Shown: positions 24,081 to 35,788 of the stretch, piece by piece
Layout: every line of letters begins with the position of its first letter
Numbering within the stretch: position 1 is the stretch's first letter
Source of the DNA: Gracilariopsis chorda
Taxonomy: Eukaryota; Rhodophyta; Florideophyceae; Gracilariales; Gracilariaceae
Assembly: GCA_003194525.1 (NCBI GenBank)
Contig: NBIV01000355.1
Location: forward strand, 1-64,000
DNA: 64,000 bases
Reading direction: 5' to 3'
The notes under the pieces: model-generated
Seen by the model: only the letters and a program-made list of their open reading frames with translations
Databases searched by the model: none
Told to the model about the DNA's origin: nothing
Program-made: the position numbers and the translations under genes

Positions 24081-24827
24081 TCATAGAACAATCTCTTTTA
24101 GTACCAGTGTGACATGAAAACACTTCTTTTTCCTTTCTGATATAGCACCAAGAACATAAAAACTTGGAATTCGTATTACATATGCAAAACTTGCATCGTC
24201 CTTGATATAAAGCTTTTGTATGTTTCCATCGTTGTTTTTTCTCCGTCTGTTCGTTTGCATTATATGAAAGCCAGTGCCTGCAAACATTGGCTTCTCATCA
24301 ACATTTTCCCGTTCTTGCTCATCTCTATTCATTAGACCTGTGGTATCCCATGTATTCTCAATTACTTCATCAGCCAATTGGCAATAGAAGTGGTGCAGAC
24401 TCTTCCCGTTTCTGGTTCCGTTTGCGGCTTTGTACAACTTCCACGGGTGCACAATACAAATCGCTAAAAGAGAGCAATTCACTCGAAATGACAACTCTTT
24501 CACTTCGATTGTATTCTCCAGATTCAGATCATCTTGTCTGCACCTGTTATCGCGATCAACCATCGAACAGTTTTTGTAATGCTCTTCACACACTTCGGGA
24601 ATTGCGAACTCCAATTCCACTTTCTTAGAAATATTTCCCTCCCGTCTCCACCTTTCTCGAATAATAGGAGAACCAGGATTAAGCTTGCCACAGGTTGATA
24701 CGAAATACCTTCTTTTTCTGTCCATCCACATTATGGCCATTATATCATCATTGATAATGCTTCCTTTTGATAGCATAGATGCAGAATCTCCCCTGCCCGA
24801 TAGAATAGTTTCGGAGAGATGTGTCAT
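24081..24827 (-). pseudogene. piggyBac-like (DDE_Tnp_1_7) transposase, 5'-truncated
   Basis: A 248-codon open frame on the minus strand. IMWMDRKRRYFVST corresponds to the W-DRK-V-F-ST strand of the piggyBac catalytic core, and MVDRDNRCRQDDLNLENTI with SFRVNCSLLAICIVHPWKLY matches the conserved VD-HNR-RQD ... W-RVN block that carries the third catalytic acid and follows it. The tail may be a short C-terminal basic region. The N-terminal domain and first catalytic Asp are not in frame upstream, so it is a remnant or its 5' part has been lost at the LTR junction near 24965. No inverted repeats or TTAA duplications are identified. Confidence 0.7.
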
Positions 24828-24964
24828 GAGATATTCACGAGTAGTATTCCTGAAAACTCCAGTAAACCTTAAACCTTTCTCCAGTAATGCTTTCGCGGTA
24901 CTGACAGACGCAAAAAATTAATCTGCACACACCAACATTTCTGATTCAAACTATGGTTGCACTG

Positions 24965-25757
24965 TGTAGTGCAATGCCCAGAAGCGGGAGTGCACCGAAA
25001 GACGTTCGGATCTTTCCTCGTTAGAGATGAGCCCAGTTGGGTAGAGCCCTCCCAGGAGTGGCACGACTATGTCAGTTGTAAGGCCGAGGCCACCCGTTGC
25101 GACTTGCACAAGGAGGTTGAGGCAAGAATCGGGTATCCGCAGGAGCGGTGTATGGGGGTGGTCGCCCTCTAGAGAGGTGAGGTTCCACGTTAGTGGCACG
25201 CGCGAAAACGAGCTGTGGGTAGCGGAAAAGCCACCCTACAAAGGGAAGAATAAGGGGGAGCTGAGTCACGAGTGTCGTGACGAAGAAGAACGGCAGTGCC
25301 GGTAAGTAAACCTTATACAAGGCGAACACCAAGACAGCTGGAATAACAATCCGAATACTCGGGTCTTTTAGATATGCAAGGGGGTTATCCTTCCCGTATG
25401 CGACGGTGCTTCCCTCCAAAACGAAGTAGAGAACAAGCGAAGGTGGTGAGGTCTAGAGCCAATTCCCCTGGTTTGGGTCCCTTGTTGGGGAAGGTTTACT
25501 GATGCGACGGCAACCCACCGGCGCACTAAGTACTAACCATCCCAGAAATGGGTGTAAAAATAATAAATAGAATTAACTAAATTACTCCACTTTGGTGGTT
25601 CATGCCCACTACTGTGGCCAACCGCCAATTGATTCTTCCGTGTCCCACGTGTCAAATCTAATATTAGTGGTCGTAGTTCATGCAATGACTAGATTACTGA
25701 AACATTCGGGAAATCAACCAAGTACCAAGAATCCCTCTCTGAGGCCATTGCTCTTCA
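24965..25757 (+). repeat. Solo LTR, family C, direct copy
   Basis: A 793-bp unit beginning tgtagtgcaatgccc and ending gccattgctcttca, so TG...CA with imperfect terminal inverted repeats. An inverted copy of the same family lies at 33513-34308. It abuts E1 in mid-gag on the right (gtgaattc) and the piggyBac fragment on the left; flanking 5-mers (cactg and gtgaa) do not match, so the junction is rearranged rather than a simple insertion. It is unlike the 3' LTR of E1. On its minus strand a 116-codon frame without an ATG contains a hydrophobic segment (IRIVIPAVLVFALYKVYLPA). Confidence 0.75.
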
Positions 25758-27446
25758 GTGAATTCTATTTTGGAACATCTTGGTACACCCGAATCGTTGA
25801 TGAAGGGTTCTCATCTATGTAGCGAAGAAGTTCGTGAAACAGTAACTCGAATCCACTCTCGTTTAGATATACTCGAAGAAACAATCCGTATGGATGAAGT
25901 CCTGGAAGCACGTATTCCCGACGATAATGCCTCGATTGGTTCGATTCACCGTTCGGTTAAACGAAGTCATCGTAAGTCCAAGAAGAAAGATCGCATCCAT
26001 TTGGATTCGTCAGGTTCTGATTCTGATAGCCATTCGAGTGGTTCCTCGTCGGATTCATCGGTTTCTGATTTTGATCGTGGACGATCTCGAGCGTCACGCT
26101 CAAAGCCTACATACCTTACTCAAGGAGTTATTCGCTCTCGCGAGAAAGGGCGGCGCCATCTGGGACTCAAGGAATTAAAACCTACGAATGCTCTTTACAC
26201 TAAGCTTTTATCGTATCGATGGTATCGGCTTAACGATTCATCGAATGATCGATCATCACGGGGAGCTGGAAGAGTCAAGGACTAAATCAAAAGAGTGAGT
26301 ATCACCTTACAGAAGCGGTTCTCTGGTGAAGACCCAATCTTGGTTCTTGTCTGTCTCGCGAAGTTCGTTCAGGAAGCAGATATACTCGGAATGACTGAAG
26401 CACAAGCGCACGTCGCTCTACAGTACTTTCCAGCCGGTATGGTTGAAGATCAGTCTAAATGCGTACGTGGATCTTCCCGTGCCTCGGAGGGTGGGGTAAC
26501 CTGTTGGCCGGAAGCGGTTCAATACTTACTTAGGTCTTACGCAACTGGTAATGCAATACAGGAAGAGATACTCGCTCTGTGCAATACAAGGCAGAAGCCT
26601 GGAGAAACAGAAACGGTTTATTCAACACGCTTGAATAAGGCGTTTCACCGTTTTGGTAACGTGTACTCCGCTCAAGAACGCTGCACCATCTTTGTTGATG
26701 GTCTGGACGCTTCTATCAGGGCCCTTGTTGCTCGCCATCGCGAAGAGAAACGCAAAGCTACCTACCTTGAATAGGTTCAGTATGCCCAACCCGAGGGAGA
26801 TACCTATCGTGCTCGAAATCCGTCGAAAACTCGACCGTTGAGAGCTCTTCACGTTGAAGGATCATCATCTTTATCGCTATTGCGTGATAGAACCGCAATC
26901 GGTGATAATGATAACATCCATTTTGCAGGAAGTGACCCAGACTCGTTGGGAACTACGGATCTCCCGTCAACATCGAGTCCAATCGTGGATGGAGACCCCA
27001 CGTGTTATGGAATCGTTCTAGTTCGGGCAGCTCCAATCGCTTATGCGAACAACGGTACACGTCAAACCCGTCCGGGTTGGAAGAAAACTGCATCACACCG
27101 GCTAGAAAATCGTTCATCCGATGCTTCAGCCCCGCCAATATGTTATATTTGCTACCTTCACGGTCATATGGCACCGAATTGCGATTTCCTTGCAAAGGTT
27201 GGGTTGAAGATAATCGCTAAGTACGAAGCCCTCACACTTGAGGAGAAGACACGCGTTAGGAGTAACTCTTATGAACAACAGAAGTTCCTCCAAGCATACC
27301 TACACCAGGTGTCAGCGGAAGATGCTGTTTGTGAACCTAACCTTGGTACACAGGTGGAGAAGGTTGTACCAGCGATTGGGGTTCGTCAAGAATCCATTGA
27401 GGTGGATGCTTCACCGAATTCGGTGCAACTCGTTTCGAAAAACTAA
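25758..27446 (+). pseudogene. gag: E1 gag, N-terminus missing, two stops
   Basis: Structural nucleocapsid/capsid protein. One frame runs to the TAA at 27444, with in-frame stops at 26283 (TAA) and 26772 (TAG). It has a Ser/Asp-rich basic linker, then capsid-like blocks shared with E2: GRRHLGLKELKPTN, FSGEDPILVL, RASEGGVTCWPEAVQYLLRS and YSTRLNKAFHR. A zinc knuckle CYICYLHGHMAPNC (C-x2-C-x4-H-x4-C) lies near the C-terminus. Alignment with E2 starts inside the coiled region before the Ser-rich linker, so about 170 N-terminal residues are absent, replaced by the LTR at 24965-25757. Confidence 0.85.
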
Positions 27447-27502
27447 CTTCGGGAGTTTTCCCTTTTGGAGGGGCGTCTTCCGAGCCCAAGTTGAAGACGC
27501 CC
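27437..27502 (+). promoter_or_regulatory. E1 gag-pol -1 frameshift signal
   Basis: The last gag codons read TCG AAA AAC TAA, giving the heptamer GAAAAAC at 27437-27443 directly before the stop. The -1 frame is open across it and encodes the start of pol. A perfect 10-bp stem, gggcgtcttc (27471-27480) with gaagacgccc (27493-27502) and a 12-base loop, lies 27 bases after the heptamer. E2 has the same heptamer at the same place. Confidence 0.65.
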
Positions 27503-30500
27503 GAGGCGGAACAGCTTCGCTCCCCATCTTTTAAAATCCTTACACGGATGATGGCGGGAACAGACGTGTACTCAGAGCAGTTAACGGTTTTACGTCGACC
27601 ATGGGTACGTTCTCCGTATCCCGGATCGATTCTTGGTGATGGCCAAGAAAAACTAAAACGTTTATGCCGAACTTGGCCTCTCCAACCAGTTCATGGTTCG
27701 CCAGTTGTCTGTTCTGGACACTGGAGCCGCTCCCAACTTTATCCATCAGGATTTGATACCACCGATACTTCGCGGTAACATCCACCTCGGACCCTCGATG
27801 GGTATCGCCGACGCGAACAATAACCCGTTGAAAACGTCTGGGTATATATCTTTGGTGGTTAGATTGGGAACCTGCCTGGTACAACTTGACTTCGTTGTAT
27901 GCGAGAAGATCGCTGCACTGGTAATAATCAGTTGTGACTTTTGTGATGGCTTCGTCGATGCTATTTGCCCTTGTGCGAAATCAGTTAAAATGGAACATGG
28001 ATCGACAGTACCAATTGTACGGAAACCGTCGAAACCTGCTACGCTCGAGCTCGTTAAAATACCTACCGCACAGAAACTTACCTATATGAATCCGGTTTCC
28101 ACGAAGCTTTGTATTTGCAAGTCTATTGCGATACCTCCAGTGTCCAAAACCTGGGTGTCAGTTGTTACCAAGCAGCAAGGTGTGCACGTGATTCAATCGT
28201 TACCATCACTTTAAGATGATCGTCAACTCGCTTTACCGAATGGTGTTGTCTCGTTTGAGCCTGACAAACCTTTTCAGGTTTTGGTTGCTAGCTTTGGCAA
28301 AACCACGCAGTGGCTGGTCAAAAACCAAGTACTGGGCGCAGTTCTTCCGCATCCAACAGAAATCGTTCCAACGAGAATACCTGTTGCTCAGGTTCTTGAT
28401 ATCGAAGAAAACAAGGAGGGGGAGAGCTGTGCTGAAGCCGAAATCACACCTGCGAAGACCGAAAACTTGGGGTCATTACGACTGGAACCTGAAAAGGGTA
28501 TTGCATTGCTGTCCAGTTCTGAACAGAAAGATCCTTTCGAAGAGTTGCAAAACTTGGATTTAAGTCATGAACTTGGGACACATCGCGAAACATTGCGAGA
28601 AATGCTACGTGAGTTTACATCCATGTGGGATGGCTCCCTCGGAAAAATAGGGAAAACGGAACACCGTATTGATTTCCTTCCAGATAAAAAGCCAACTGCT
28701 CAACACCCATATCAGGCACGTCCGAAGGCTTGGGAAGAAGCGAAATCTCAAGTCGAGAAACTGCTACGCGCTGGCGTTATAGAGTCCGCTCAGTCAGCAT
28801 GGGCTTCACCAGTCGTATTGGTTCCGAAACCAGATGGTTTGTGGAGATTCTGTACTGATTACCGACGCCTCAATGCAGTAACCGTCAAGGATGTCTATCA
28901 AATTCCTCGGATGGATGAATAAATCGACTCACTTGAGAGTGCTACGCTGTTCACCGCGTTGCAGACCAACTGGGGTTACTGGCAAGTTCCTATCCCAGAG
29001 GATGATCGCCATAAAACCGCATTTGTGTGTCACCAAGGATTGTTTCGCTGTAAACGTATGGAATTTGGACTTACTAACGCACCCGCTACGCATCAACGTG
29101 CGATCGATATAATTCTAGTTCGATTCAAGTGAAAAACCTGTTTGGTATATCTGGACGATATTATCGTGTTTTCCGATAATGCGGATAATCACTGAACCCA
29201 TGTACGCGACGTCATGCGTTTACTGCGTGATGCAGGAATCACTCTTAAGTTGAAGAAATGTGAGTTCTTCAGAGAGTCTGTGAAATACCTTGGGCATATT
29301 ATTCGCCCAGGTCAACTCTCTGTCGATGAGATTCGAGTGAAATTGCTTAAGAATGTGAAGCATCCGGTTACGCAAACGGAACTGACATGCTTTCTTTGAT
29401 TACGTAACGTATACCGACGTTTCGTACCCGATTTTGCAGACATCGCAGCTCCCCTTAACAGGCTTTTAACGAAGGAAAAACCAGTGAGTTTGATACCTTT
29501 TGGTGACGCAGAATCTACTGCTTTCTCCACGCTAGTGAATGCTGTTACATCACCGCCAATCTTGGCTCTTCCCAAACTTGGGCTTCCCTATGAAGTGGTC
29601 ACTGATGCCAGTGATAACCAGGTTGGCTGTGCGTTATTTCAGATCTCAGAAGAAGGTGAGAGGAATTCCATTGGATATTGGTCACGAAGTCTTAACTTAA
29701 ACGAACGTAATTACTCAGTTTCTAAGAACGAGTGCCTTGCCGTCGTATGGACATTAACAACGCTCCAACCCTACCTTATTGGTACTCATTTTAAGGTGTA
29801 CACGCATCACGCGTGCCTCCGTCGGCTCTTGGAGATTACCGAACCTCCCGGTCGCTTGATGCGTTGGCTTTTACGCTTATCGGAGTTCGATTTTGATATG
29901 TTATACAAGAAAGGATGCTGTAATTTTCACGTGGATGAGTTATCCCGATTGGGAACCAATGCGGAAGCAGAAGCTGCAGACCTTGATATACCATGCTTTA
30001 TGGTGGAAGACTTGTGCGGAAGTGTTGGAATCCTTTGGGATGATGTAAGTGACGACATACTTGCTACCGAAAGTTTGGAACCACCGGCTGGTTCATTTGT
30101 ACCTATTGCTCCAGAGGAGATGATCTGTGAACAACCACTGGATTCGTCCTGTACACAGATTTGAACATGCCTTAATGGCGGAGATCGCATACCATTTTTG
30201 GTGAAGGACCAAGGATACCTAGTTAGATGGGTTGAATCCACATCACAAATCGTGGTACCACACTCATCGCAACAGAGAGTCTTACATATTTCTCACTATG
30301 TGAAGTTGGGAGCTCACCCTGGGGGTCGAATCTTATACTTGACTCTCAGAAGAGATTTCTACTGGCCCGCTATGGCATTCGACTGCTATGCAGTTAGACT
30401 TTCTTTCACAGAGTGTGCTAAGAATAACGTGAAGCTAGGTAGATACTCAAAGAAGTTAACGTTATTCCCAGCACGGGCTCCGCTCGAATTCGTCGCCATT

Positions 30501-31526
30501 GAAATTCTTGGAGAATTAGTACGCACCGTGCGTGGCAACAAGTTCTTGTTGGTAGTAACTGATCGGTTTTCAAAACTAGTACGGACTGTGCCGTTGAAGC
30601 GAGCTACCGCTATCCCAGTCGCACAAGCGCTTGTCACACACTGGGTGTTCGTATATGGTCCACCCGCTCATCTGCTCTCAGATAATGGAGGACAGTTCAC
30701 TTCTAAGTTTTTCCAGGATGTCTGTCCAGTCTTAACGATTAAGAACGTGTTTAAGACCACGTATCACCCCCAAAGCAATGGGCAGATAGAACGATTTAAT
30801 CATACGATGCTTAACTCATTAAGATCCTACGTGGCAGATCACCCCAAGGAATGGGATTTATACACCGGTGCTATCACGTATGCATACAACACCCAGGTTA
30901 ATCGGGTTACTTCTTTATCATCTTTTGAATTGGTTTTGTACCGTGTCCCACCATCGGTAACAATCGAGGCAAAAGATACGCTCTCGAAGTACCCGTCGAT
31001 AGGTTTATATCGTGAATCATGGAAACGGTGGCTAAAGAAGATAGTAACGATCGCTCGGAAAGCTAGGACAAGAGCTCAGGACGAGTATAAGCGTAATTTG
31101 GATAACAAAGTTCGTACACCTCTTCCGAAGGTTTCCACAAATGACTTTGTAATCGTACGTAAGAAGTACTACAATCCTGAGAAAGAACGGCGCCATAAGC
31201 TGTCTTCAATTGTGGATAGACCTTATCAAGTATTGTCTGCTGATGAAAACATAGTTGTGTTGGAAATTAATAATCAGCGCGAACGGATATCACGCGATCG
31301 CGTCACCCACGCTCCTACTACAAACATGGAAGTGTTAATCGCACCTGCGACGCTTTCAGAGGTATTCCGATCGGATAAACCGCAGAGCACGGACTCTACA
31401 TCGCGTCCTGCGATTCTCCCTACACCGGATCGCGGTTTAGCCTATCTACCTTTGCAATCGGATTCTGAACCCGTTGGGTCCTCTGGTACACAACGGGACC
31501 GTCCGCAAATACTCACTAGAGTATAA
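27440..31526 (+). pseudogene. pol: E1 pol: protease, RT, RNase H, integrase
   Basis: It would make the enzymes for reverse transcription and integration. After the -1 shift the frame reads GGASSEPKLKTPEAEQ, then a base shift near 27620 moves it to a frame held to 31526. Protease: VLDTGAAPNF. RT: EHRIDFLP..., WASPVVLVPKPDGLWRFCTD, FGLTNAPATHQ and YLDDIIVFS. RNase H: TDASDNQVGCALFQ, YSVSKNECLAVVWTL, and HHACLRRLL in place of the usual DHSAL. Integrase: WVFVYGPPAHLLSDNGGQF and TTYHPQSNGQIERFNHT (D-D-E core), with a C-terminal module DRPYQVLSADENIVVLEI (GPY/F-like). Stops occur at 28212, 28920, about 29130 and 29193, 29397 and 30162. It is not functional, but nearly indel-free over 3.8 kb. Confidence 0.9.
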
Positions 31527-32595
31527 ACCCCGCCTGAGGTTCTTTCTGCACCCCCAGCTCCGGCTAAGTTGGGGGAGAGTGAGGCTGAAATCGCTATCGA
31601 TACACCGCTGTCACTGAGAAATCCGCATTCTGGATATCACCGCAATGCTGCGTCAACTCCAGAAGGAGAAACTTCCATGGAGAAACCGAACGCTCAAGGC
31701 AGAAGAGACACTACGCCTCAACTCGATGATAGTAACGTCAGTAATGAACTGAAGTCCCCATTACGGGAAGACACTACGAGTAACACCAGTACTGTGCTCA
31801 AACCTTCCGCTTCGATGGAGAAGGACAATCACACTCTTGAAGTTGTGACATGCACCGAGAAGACGGTTTCTGCAGACCCACATGGGTGTTCCTAAGGCGA
31901 TTATAACCTGGGTTGGTAAATCTTGTAGTGTGGAGAAGGACGAAGCTCCATGAAATTAATGAAGTCAATTCTGAAACTTTTGGGCACAAGTCATACCGTC
32001 ACTGGTGAAATCGAACACAATGGTGTGCGCCGTAACAGCATTGCTGTATGCATGTACGGAGAACCGGATTGCAGTGCCAGGATACGCTGACGCGTGTGCA
32101 CCACGCCCCGTGGTCAACCTTCGTACGCGCAACCGCAATTGATGACACACAGTACTCTTGTGGCTCTCGTGGACTTGACACGGACCAATCAGATGGTGGA
32201 TACTGCACCGTGTTCAGTGAGCCGCCGCTCTGGCGCAGTGAGTGCAGCTTGTGTGCTTCTCCGTCACGACGGTACATCCAATTGGACAAGGAGAACATCT
32301 CGAATCTCCAAAGCTACCGTTCAGCGGGCATTTGCGCCTAACGAACTTTCTTTAGCTCGTTGTACTCATGAAAGTAATTACGTTCAGCTAAATTTTACGG
32401 ATCACCGTTGGAATGTCGTAGAAGTGAGTTAGCTCATCGTCGTTGCGACGAGATACGACGACGTCGTGAAGCTATCGTAGCTCACCAGAAGGCTTGATAA
32501 CGCTCCTGACGGCGCTTTGAACTCTAATGTGAGTGCATAAGGTAAACCGGCCTACGGCACGCGTCATAGAGACGGATAACACTGGATTGTATTCA

Positions 32596-32748
32596 CAGGA
32601 ATTTGTTGTGGAACGCATCGTGAGTCATGAAACTCATGATGAAGTATAGAAATATGTCATCGGATGGTATGGATATCCACCCGAAGAGGATACATAGGAA
32701 CCCATAAAGCGCCTCCCAAGATCTAAGGTCCTATCATATCACCGTAGG
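32596..32748 (+). pseudogene. E1 chromodomain, two stops
   Basis: In one frame: QEFVVERIVSHETHDEV, stop, KYVIGWYGYPPEEDT, stop, EPIKRLPRSKVLSYHRR. This is the chromodomain fold (V-x-I-x3-R ... Y-V-x-W-x-G-Y ... S-W-EP) that directs chromovirus integrase to histone marks. W of the usual TWEP is a stop (TGG to TAG). The E2 homologue is at 60784-60960. The 1 kb linker from 31527 is Ser/Thr/Glu-rich and interrupted. Confidence 0.75.
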
Positions 32749-32999
32749 ACCCGGTCCGCTCTCCCATCCACTTTGGATACTGCGCAGGTTGGGTAACCCC
32801 CCGTGGTGAGATCGCACAGGACGTCGATGGGACCGCAACGCAGTTAGCGGAGGAAGTCGAGGAGAGTAAGAAGTTGAGAACTCTGATAGAAGTGGAGGCT
32901 TCAGAAATATTCCCTTTTACTTACCGAGTTAACGGTTTCACATAATTAACGGTTTATGAAGATGAAGCATGCATCATGGAGATGAAGTACACGAAGTGT

Positions 33000-33031
33000 G
33001 AAGAAGAAGATCGAGAAGCAAGAAGAAGAAG
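33000..33031 (+). other. E1 internal purine tract after the chromodomain
   Basis: A nearly pure run of gaagaagaaga, gagaagcaagaagaagaag lies between the chromodomain and the antisense ORF. E2 has a purine tract and a PPT-like copy in the corresponding place. Confidence 0.5.
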
Positions 33032-33104
33032 TATGAGGTTAACGCAGGTTGTTTACTCTGTGTTCAAAAGATCTATCATTAGGTGATTAGGTACCGCGAG
33101 GTTG

Positions 33105-35707
33105 TTACACTCCCGATGAGGGACCGGCACCACCCTGGTTTGACGCTCCTGGCGTATGCTGCGCAGCGAACGATAGCAGTTGACCCACGTCATTCATACT
33201 AGGCGGAACTGGGATATCTAAGTTCAACAGGTTAGCTCGCAAAGCCGCGAATTCTGCGGATACTGCAACTGGCGGTGGAGCACTCTGTCGAGTTCCCAGG
33301 TTCCAACCGGGAGGTGCCGTGTATCCAGTACCGAATGATTCGGCAACGCCTCTACCCGAGGGGTTCACACCTGCCATGAGGTCGGCTCCGCCGGGGGCGT
33401 TTGCTTCATCATCCAACATCGGATCCTCTAGGTCAACCAGAGCTTGGTAATCACCACTGAATACAAACCCTGTGGGGTGATCTTCGGGAATCACGCGAGG
33501 AGCATTGCTTATTGAAGTGCAATGCCCTCAGAGAGGGATTCTTGGTACTTGGTTGATTTCCCGAATGTTTCGGTATTGTATTCATTGCATGAACTACGAC
33601 CGCTAATAGTGCATTTGGCACATGGGACACGGAAGAGTCAATTGGCGGTTGGCCACAGTAGTGGGCATGAACCACCAAAGTGGAGTAATTTAGTTAATTC
33701 TATTTACTATTTTTACACCCGTTTCTGGGATGGTTAGTACTTAGTGCGCCGGCGGATTGCCGTCGCACCAGTAAACCTTCCCCAACAAGGGACCACAACC
33801 TGGGGAATTGGCTCTAGACGTCACCGCCTTCGCGTGTTCTCTACTCCTCTTTGGAGGGAAGCACCGTCGCATACGGGAAGTGTGACCCCCTTGCCTATCT
33901 AAAAGACCCGAGTATTCGGATTGTTATTCCAGCTTTCTTGGTGTTCGCCTTGTATAAGGTTTATTTACCGGCACTGCTGTTAGTCTTCGTCACGACACTC
34001 GTGACTCAGCTCCCCCTTATTTTTCCCTTTACAGGGTGACTTTCCCGCTACCCACGGCTCGTGTTCGCGCATGCCACTAACGTGGAAACCTCACCTCTCT
34101 AGAGGACGACCACCCCCATACACCGCTCCTGCGGATACCAGATTCTTGCCTCAATCTCCCTGCGCAAGTCACGACGGGTGGTCTCGGTCTTACAACCCGA
34201 CATAGTCGTGTCACTCCTGGGAGGGCTCTACCCAACTGGGCTCACCTCTAACGAGGAAAGACCCCAAACGTCTTTCTGCGCGCTCCCGCGTCCGGGCATT
34301 GCACTACACGTATCAATAACACTTGAGCACGTGACGTCTCGCACCCTTTCCATGGGTCGTAATAGATGAAACTACCCGCTCCTGGGTGACGATGACCCGG
34401 TGAACGGTCATAGGGAGATTGCGTACCCTTCGCGTGATTACCGTATGGTACGGTGTTCCAATTAGTCTGGTCAATCAAATCCAAGATGTAGTACAACTCA
34501 TCGACGTTCTCTTCGGAACCGAGAACGGTGTGGAGATTCAGCGCTCTCATAACCTGTCGCAATGATGGAGGTAGGAACCAAACCCTACAGTGGTCGTACG
34601 CCCCCCAGAGGGTGAATACCGCAGCCCGGGCAGCCCACTCAGCGAGTAATAGGGACCAATACCCGGACCTCAGACTGAGGAGCATCCGCGAAGCGATGTA
34701 TGTTAACCACAGAGGAAGTTCCGGAAAAGACCCTTTGTGTACCAGGACACGAGACCACCAATTTAGTAAGGGCACGAAGCGCCCGTCGAAAGCCTGTGAC
34801 TGATACCACTCTGTTTCGATGTTCACGTAAGGAATCAGGTATCTATGACGGGATCGCGCTTTCCGTTCAAATCGGATGTAACTCACGAACCTGTCAAGTA
34901 CCACGGCTCGCCGTATATATCTGAACTCCGCACGCAGTAACGGGCGTATCCAACACAACATATTGGCTTCGATACGAACGATACTCCCGTTGAACTCTGC
35001 CGGATCGAACGCGGCGAGTTTGCCACCGTAGGGGATCTCACCGTAAGTTCGGTACCTTGCATCATCGAAACCATACCGAGCGGGTACTGGATTCACGTTC
35101 CAGGCACGATTCAACCGTTTGTACACAAATATCGTCATCTCTTCGCGAGCTTTGTCGAGGGTTTCAACTCTGTGGTCGTTAATCTGTAACAAATTTGGAT
35201 TAATCGCAACGCGACATACCCAATCGAGGGACTTGAAGATGTCAATACGCAACCCACCGGGTAAAAGACCGTTCGTAAGTTATGACCCAATCAAGGCATG
35301 GCTTTGAACCGCTTCGGGGTGAAACCAAAAAGGAAAGGATCCCTTAGGAAAGGATCCCTTAGAGGTTGACGAACGCGAAGTGTTTTCTTAGACACTCAAC
35401 CAGCAGCATTGGTAAAAGCCGGACGAGGCTGAGATGAATTCCATGCAACCGCCAGTGGATCTAAGGCAGGACTCATCGCGGGTTGTGGCAGAGTTTCCGT
35501 AGGAAACCCACCCAGTTGGGGTGCACTCGACGGAGGAGGTTGGGAAGGCCCAGCGGAGCTGGAAGCACCGGGAAGAGGGTTGGACGGATAACCAGTGGGC
35601 ATTTGTGGAGAAGTTGGAAGTTGATACTCGAGAGTATTGCTAGATGCTTCAGACATCGAGCGTAAATCGCCTTGTTTGCGAGGAACCAGAATATCGGAAG
35701 AACTCAT
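33105..35707 (-). pseudogene. E1 antisense ORF, interrupted by a solo LTR
   Basis: Encoded on the strand opposite gag-pol, reading inward from next to the 3' LTR. ATG at 35707 (MSSSDILVPRKQG) starts a Ser/Pro-rich N-part to 35396. The conserved part resumes with FPFWFHPEAV (stop near 35279), LLPGGLRIDIFKSLDW and continues to DRSPGHRHPGAGSFIYYDPW at about 34330. The solo LTR at 33513-34308 splits it, and the end (IPEDHPTGFVF ... GGAGPSSGV) lies at 33494-33105. Blocks shared with E2: NPVPxxYxFDxxxYRTxGE, RPxLRAEFRYxRR, WSLLxxEWxxRxA, VLGSxxN and LIDQxxWxxVP. No transmembrane segment or known domain is evident. The homologous reading in a diverged element shows it was a real gene. Confidence 0.8.
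33513..34308 (-). repeat. Solo LTR, family C, inverted copy
   Basis: 796 bp, reverse complement of the family at 24965-25757, beginning tgaagtgcaatgccc and ending gggcattgcactaca. It is flanked by cttat (33508-33512) and cgtat (34309-34313), a 5-bp target duplication with one difference. It interrupts the E1 antisense gene between the YYDPW and IPEDHP blocks, which gives a clear order of events: E1 inserted first, family C later. Confidence 0.85.
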
Positions 35708-35775
35708 GGGGAGTGAACTATTTGAACACTTCGCTGCTTGCCACTTCTGCTGGATAGACGCGGGAGCCCTCGGCT

Positions 35776-35788
35776 AAGGAGGGGGAGA
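35776..35788 (+). other. E1 polypurine tract
   Basis: aaggagggggaga directly precedes the 3' LTR, the position of the plus-strand primer in LTR retrotransposons. It resembles the E2 tract gagaaggggaga. Confidence 0.75.

Noticed and set aside
24965-25757. Family C LTR as the 5' LTR of E1
   Set aside because: Its sequence does not match the 3' LTR of E1, gag begins in mid-protein right after it, and no primer site follows.
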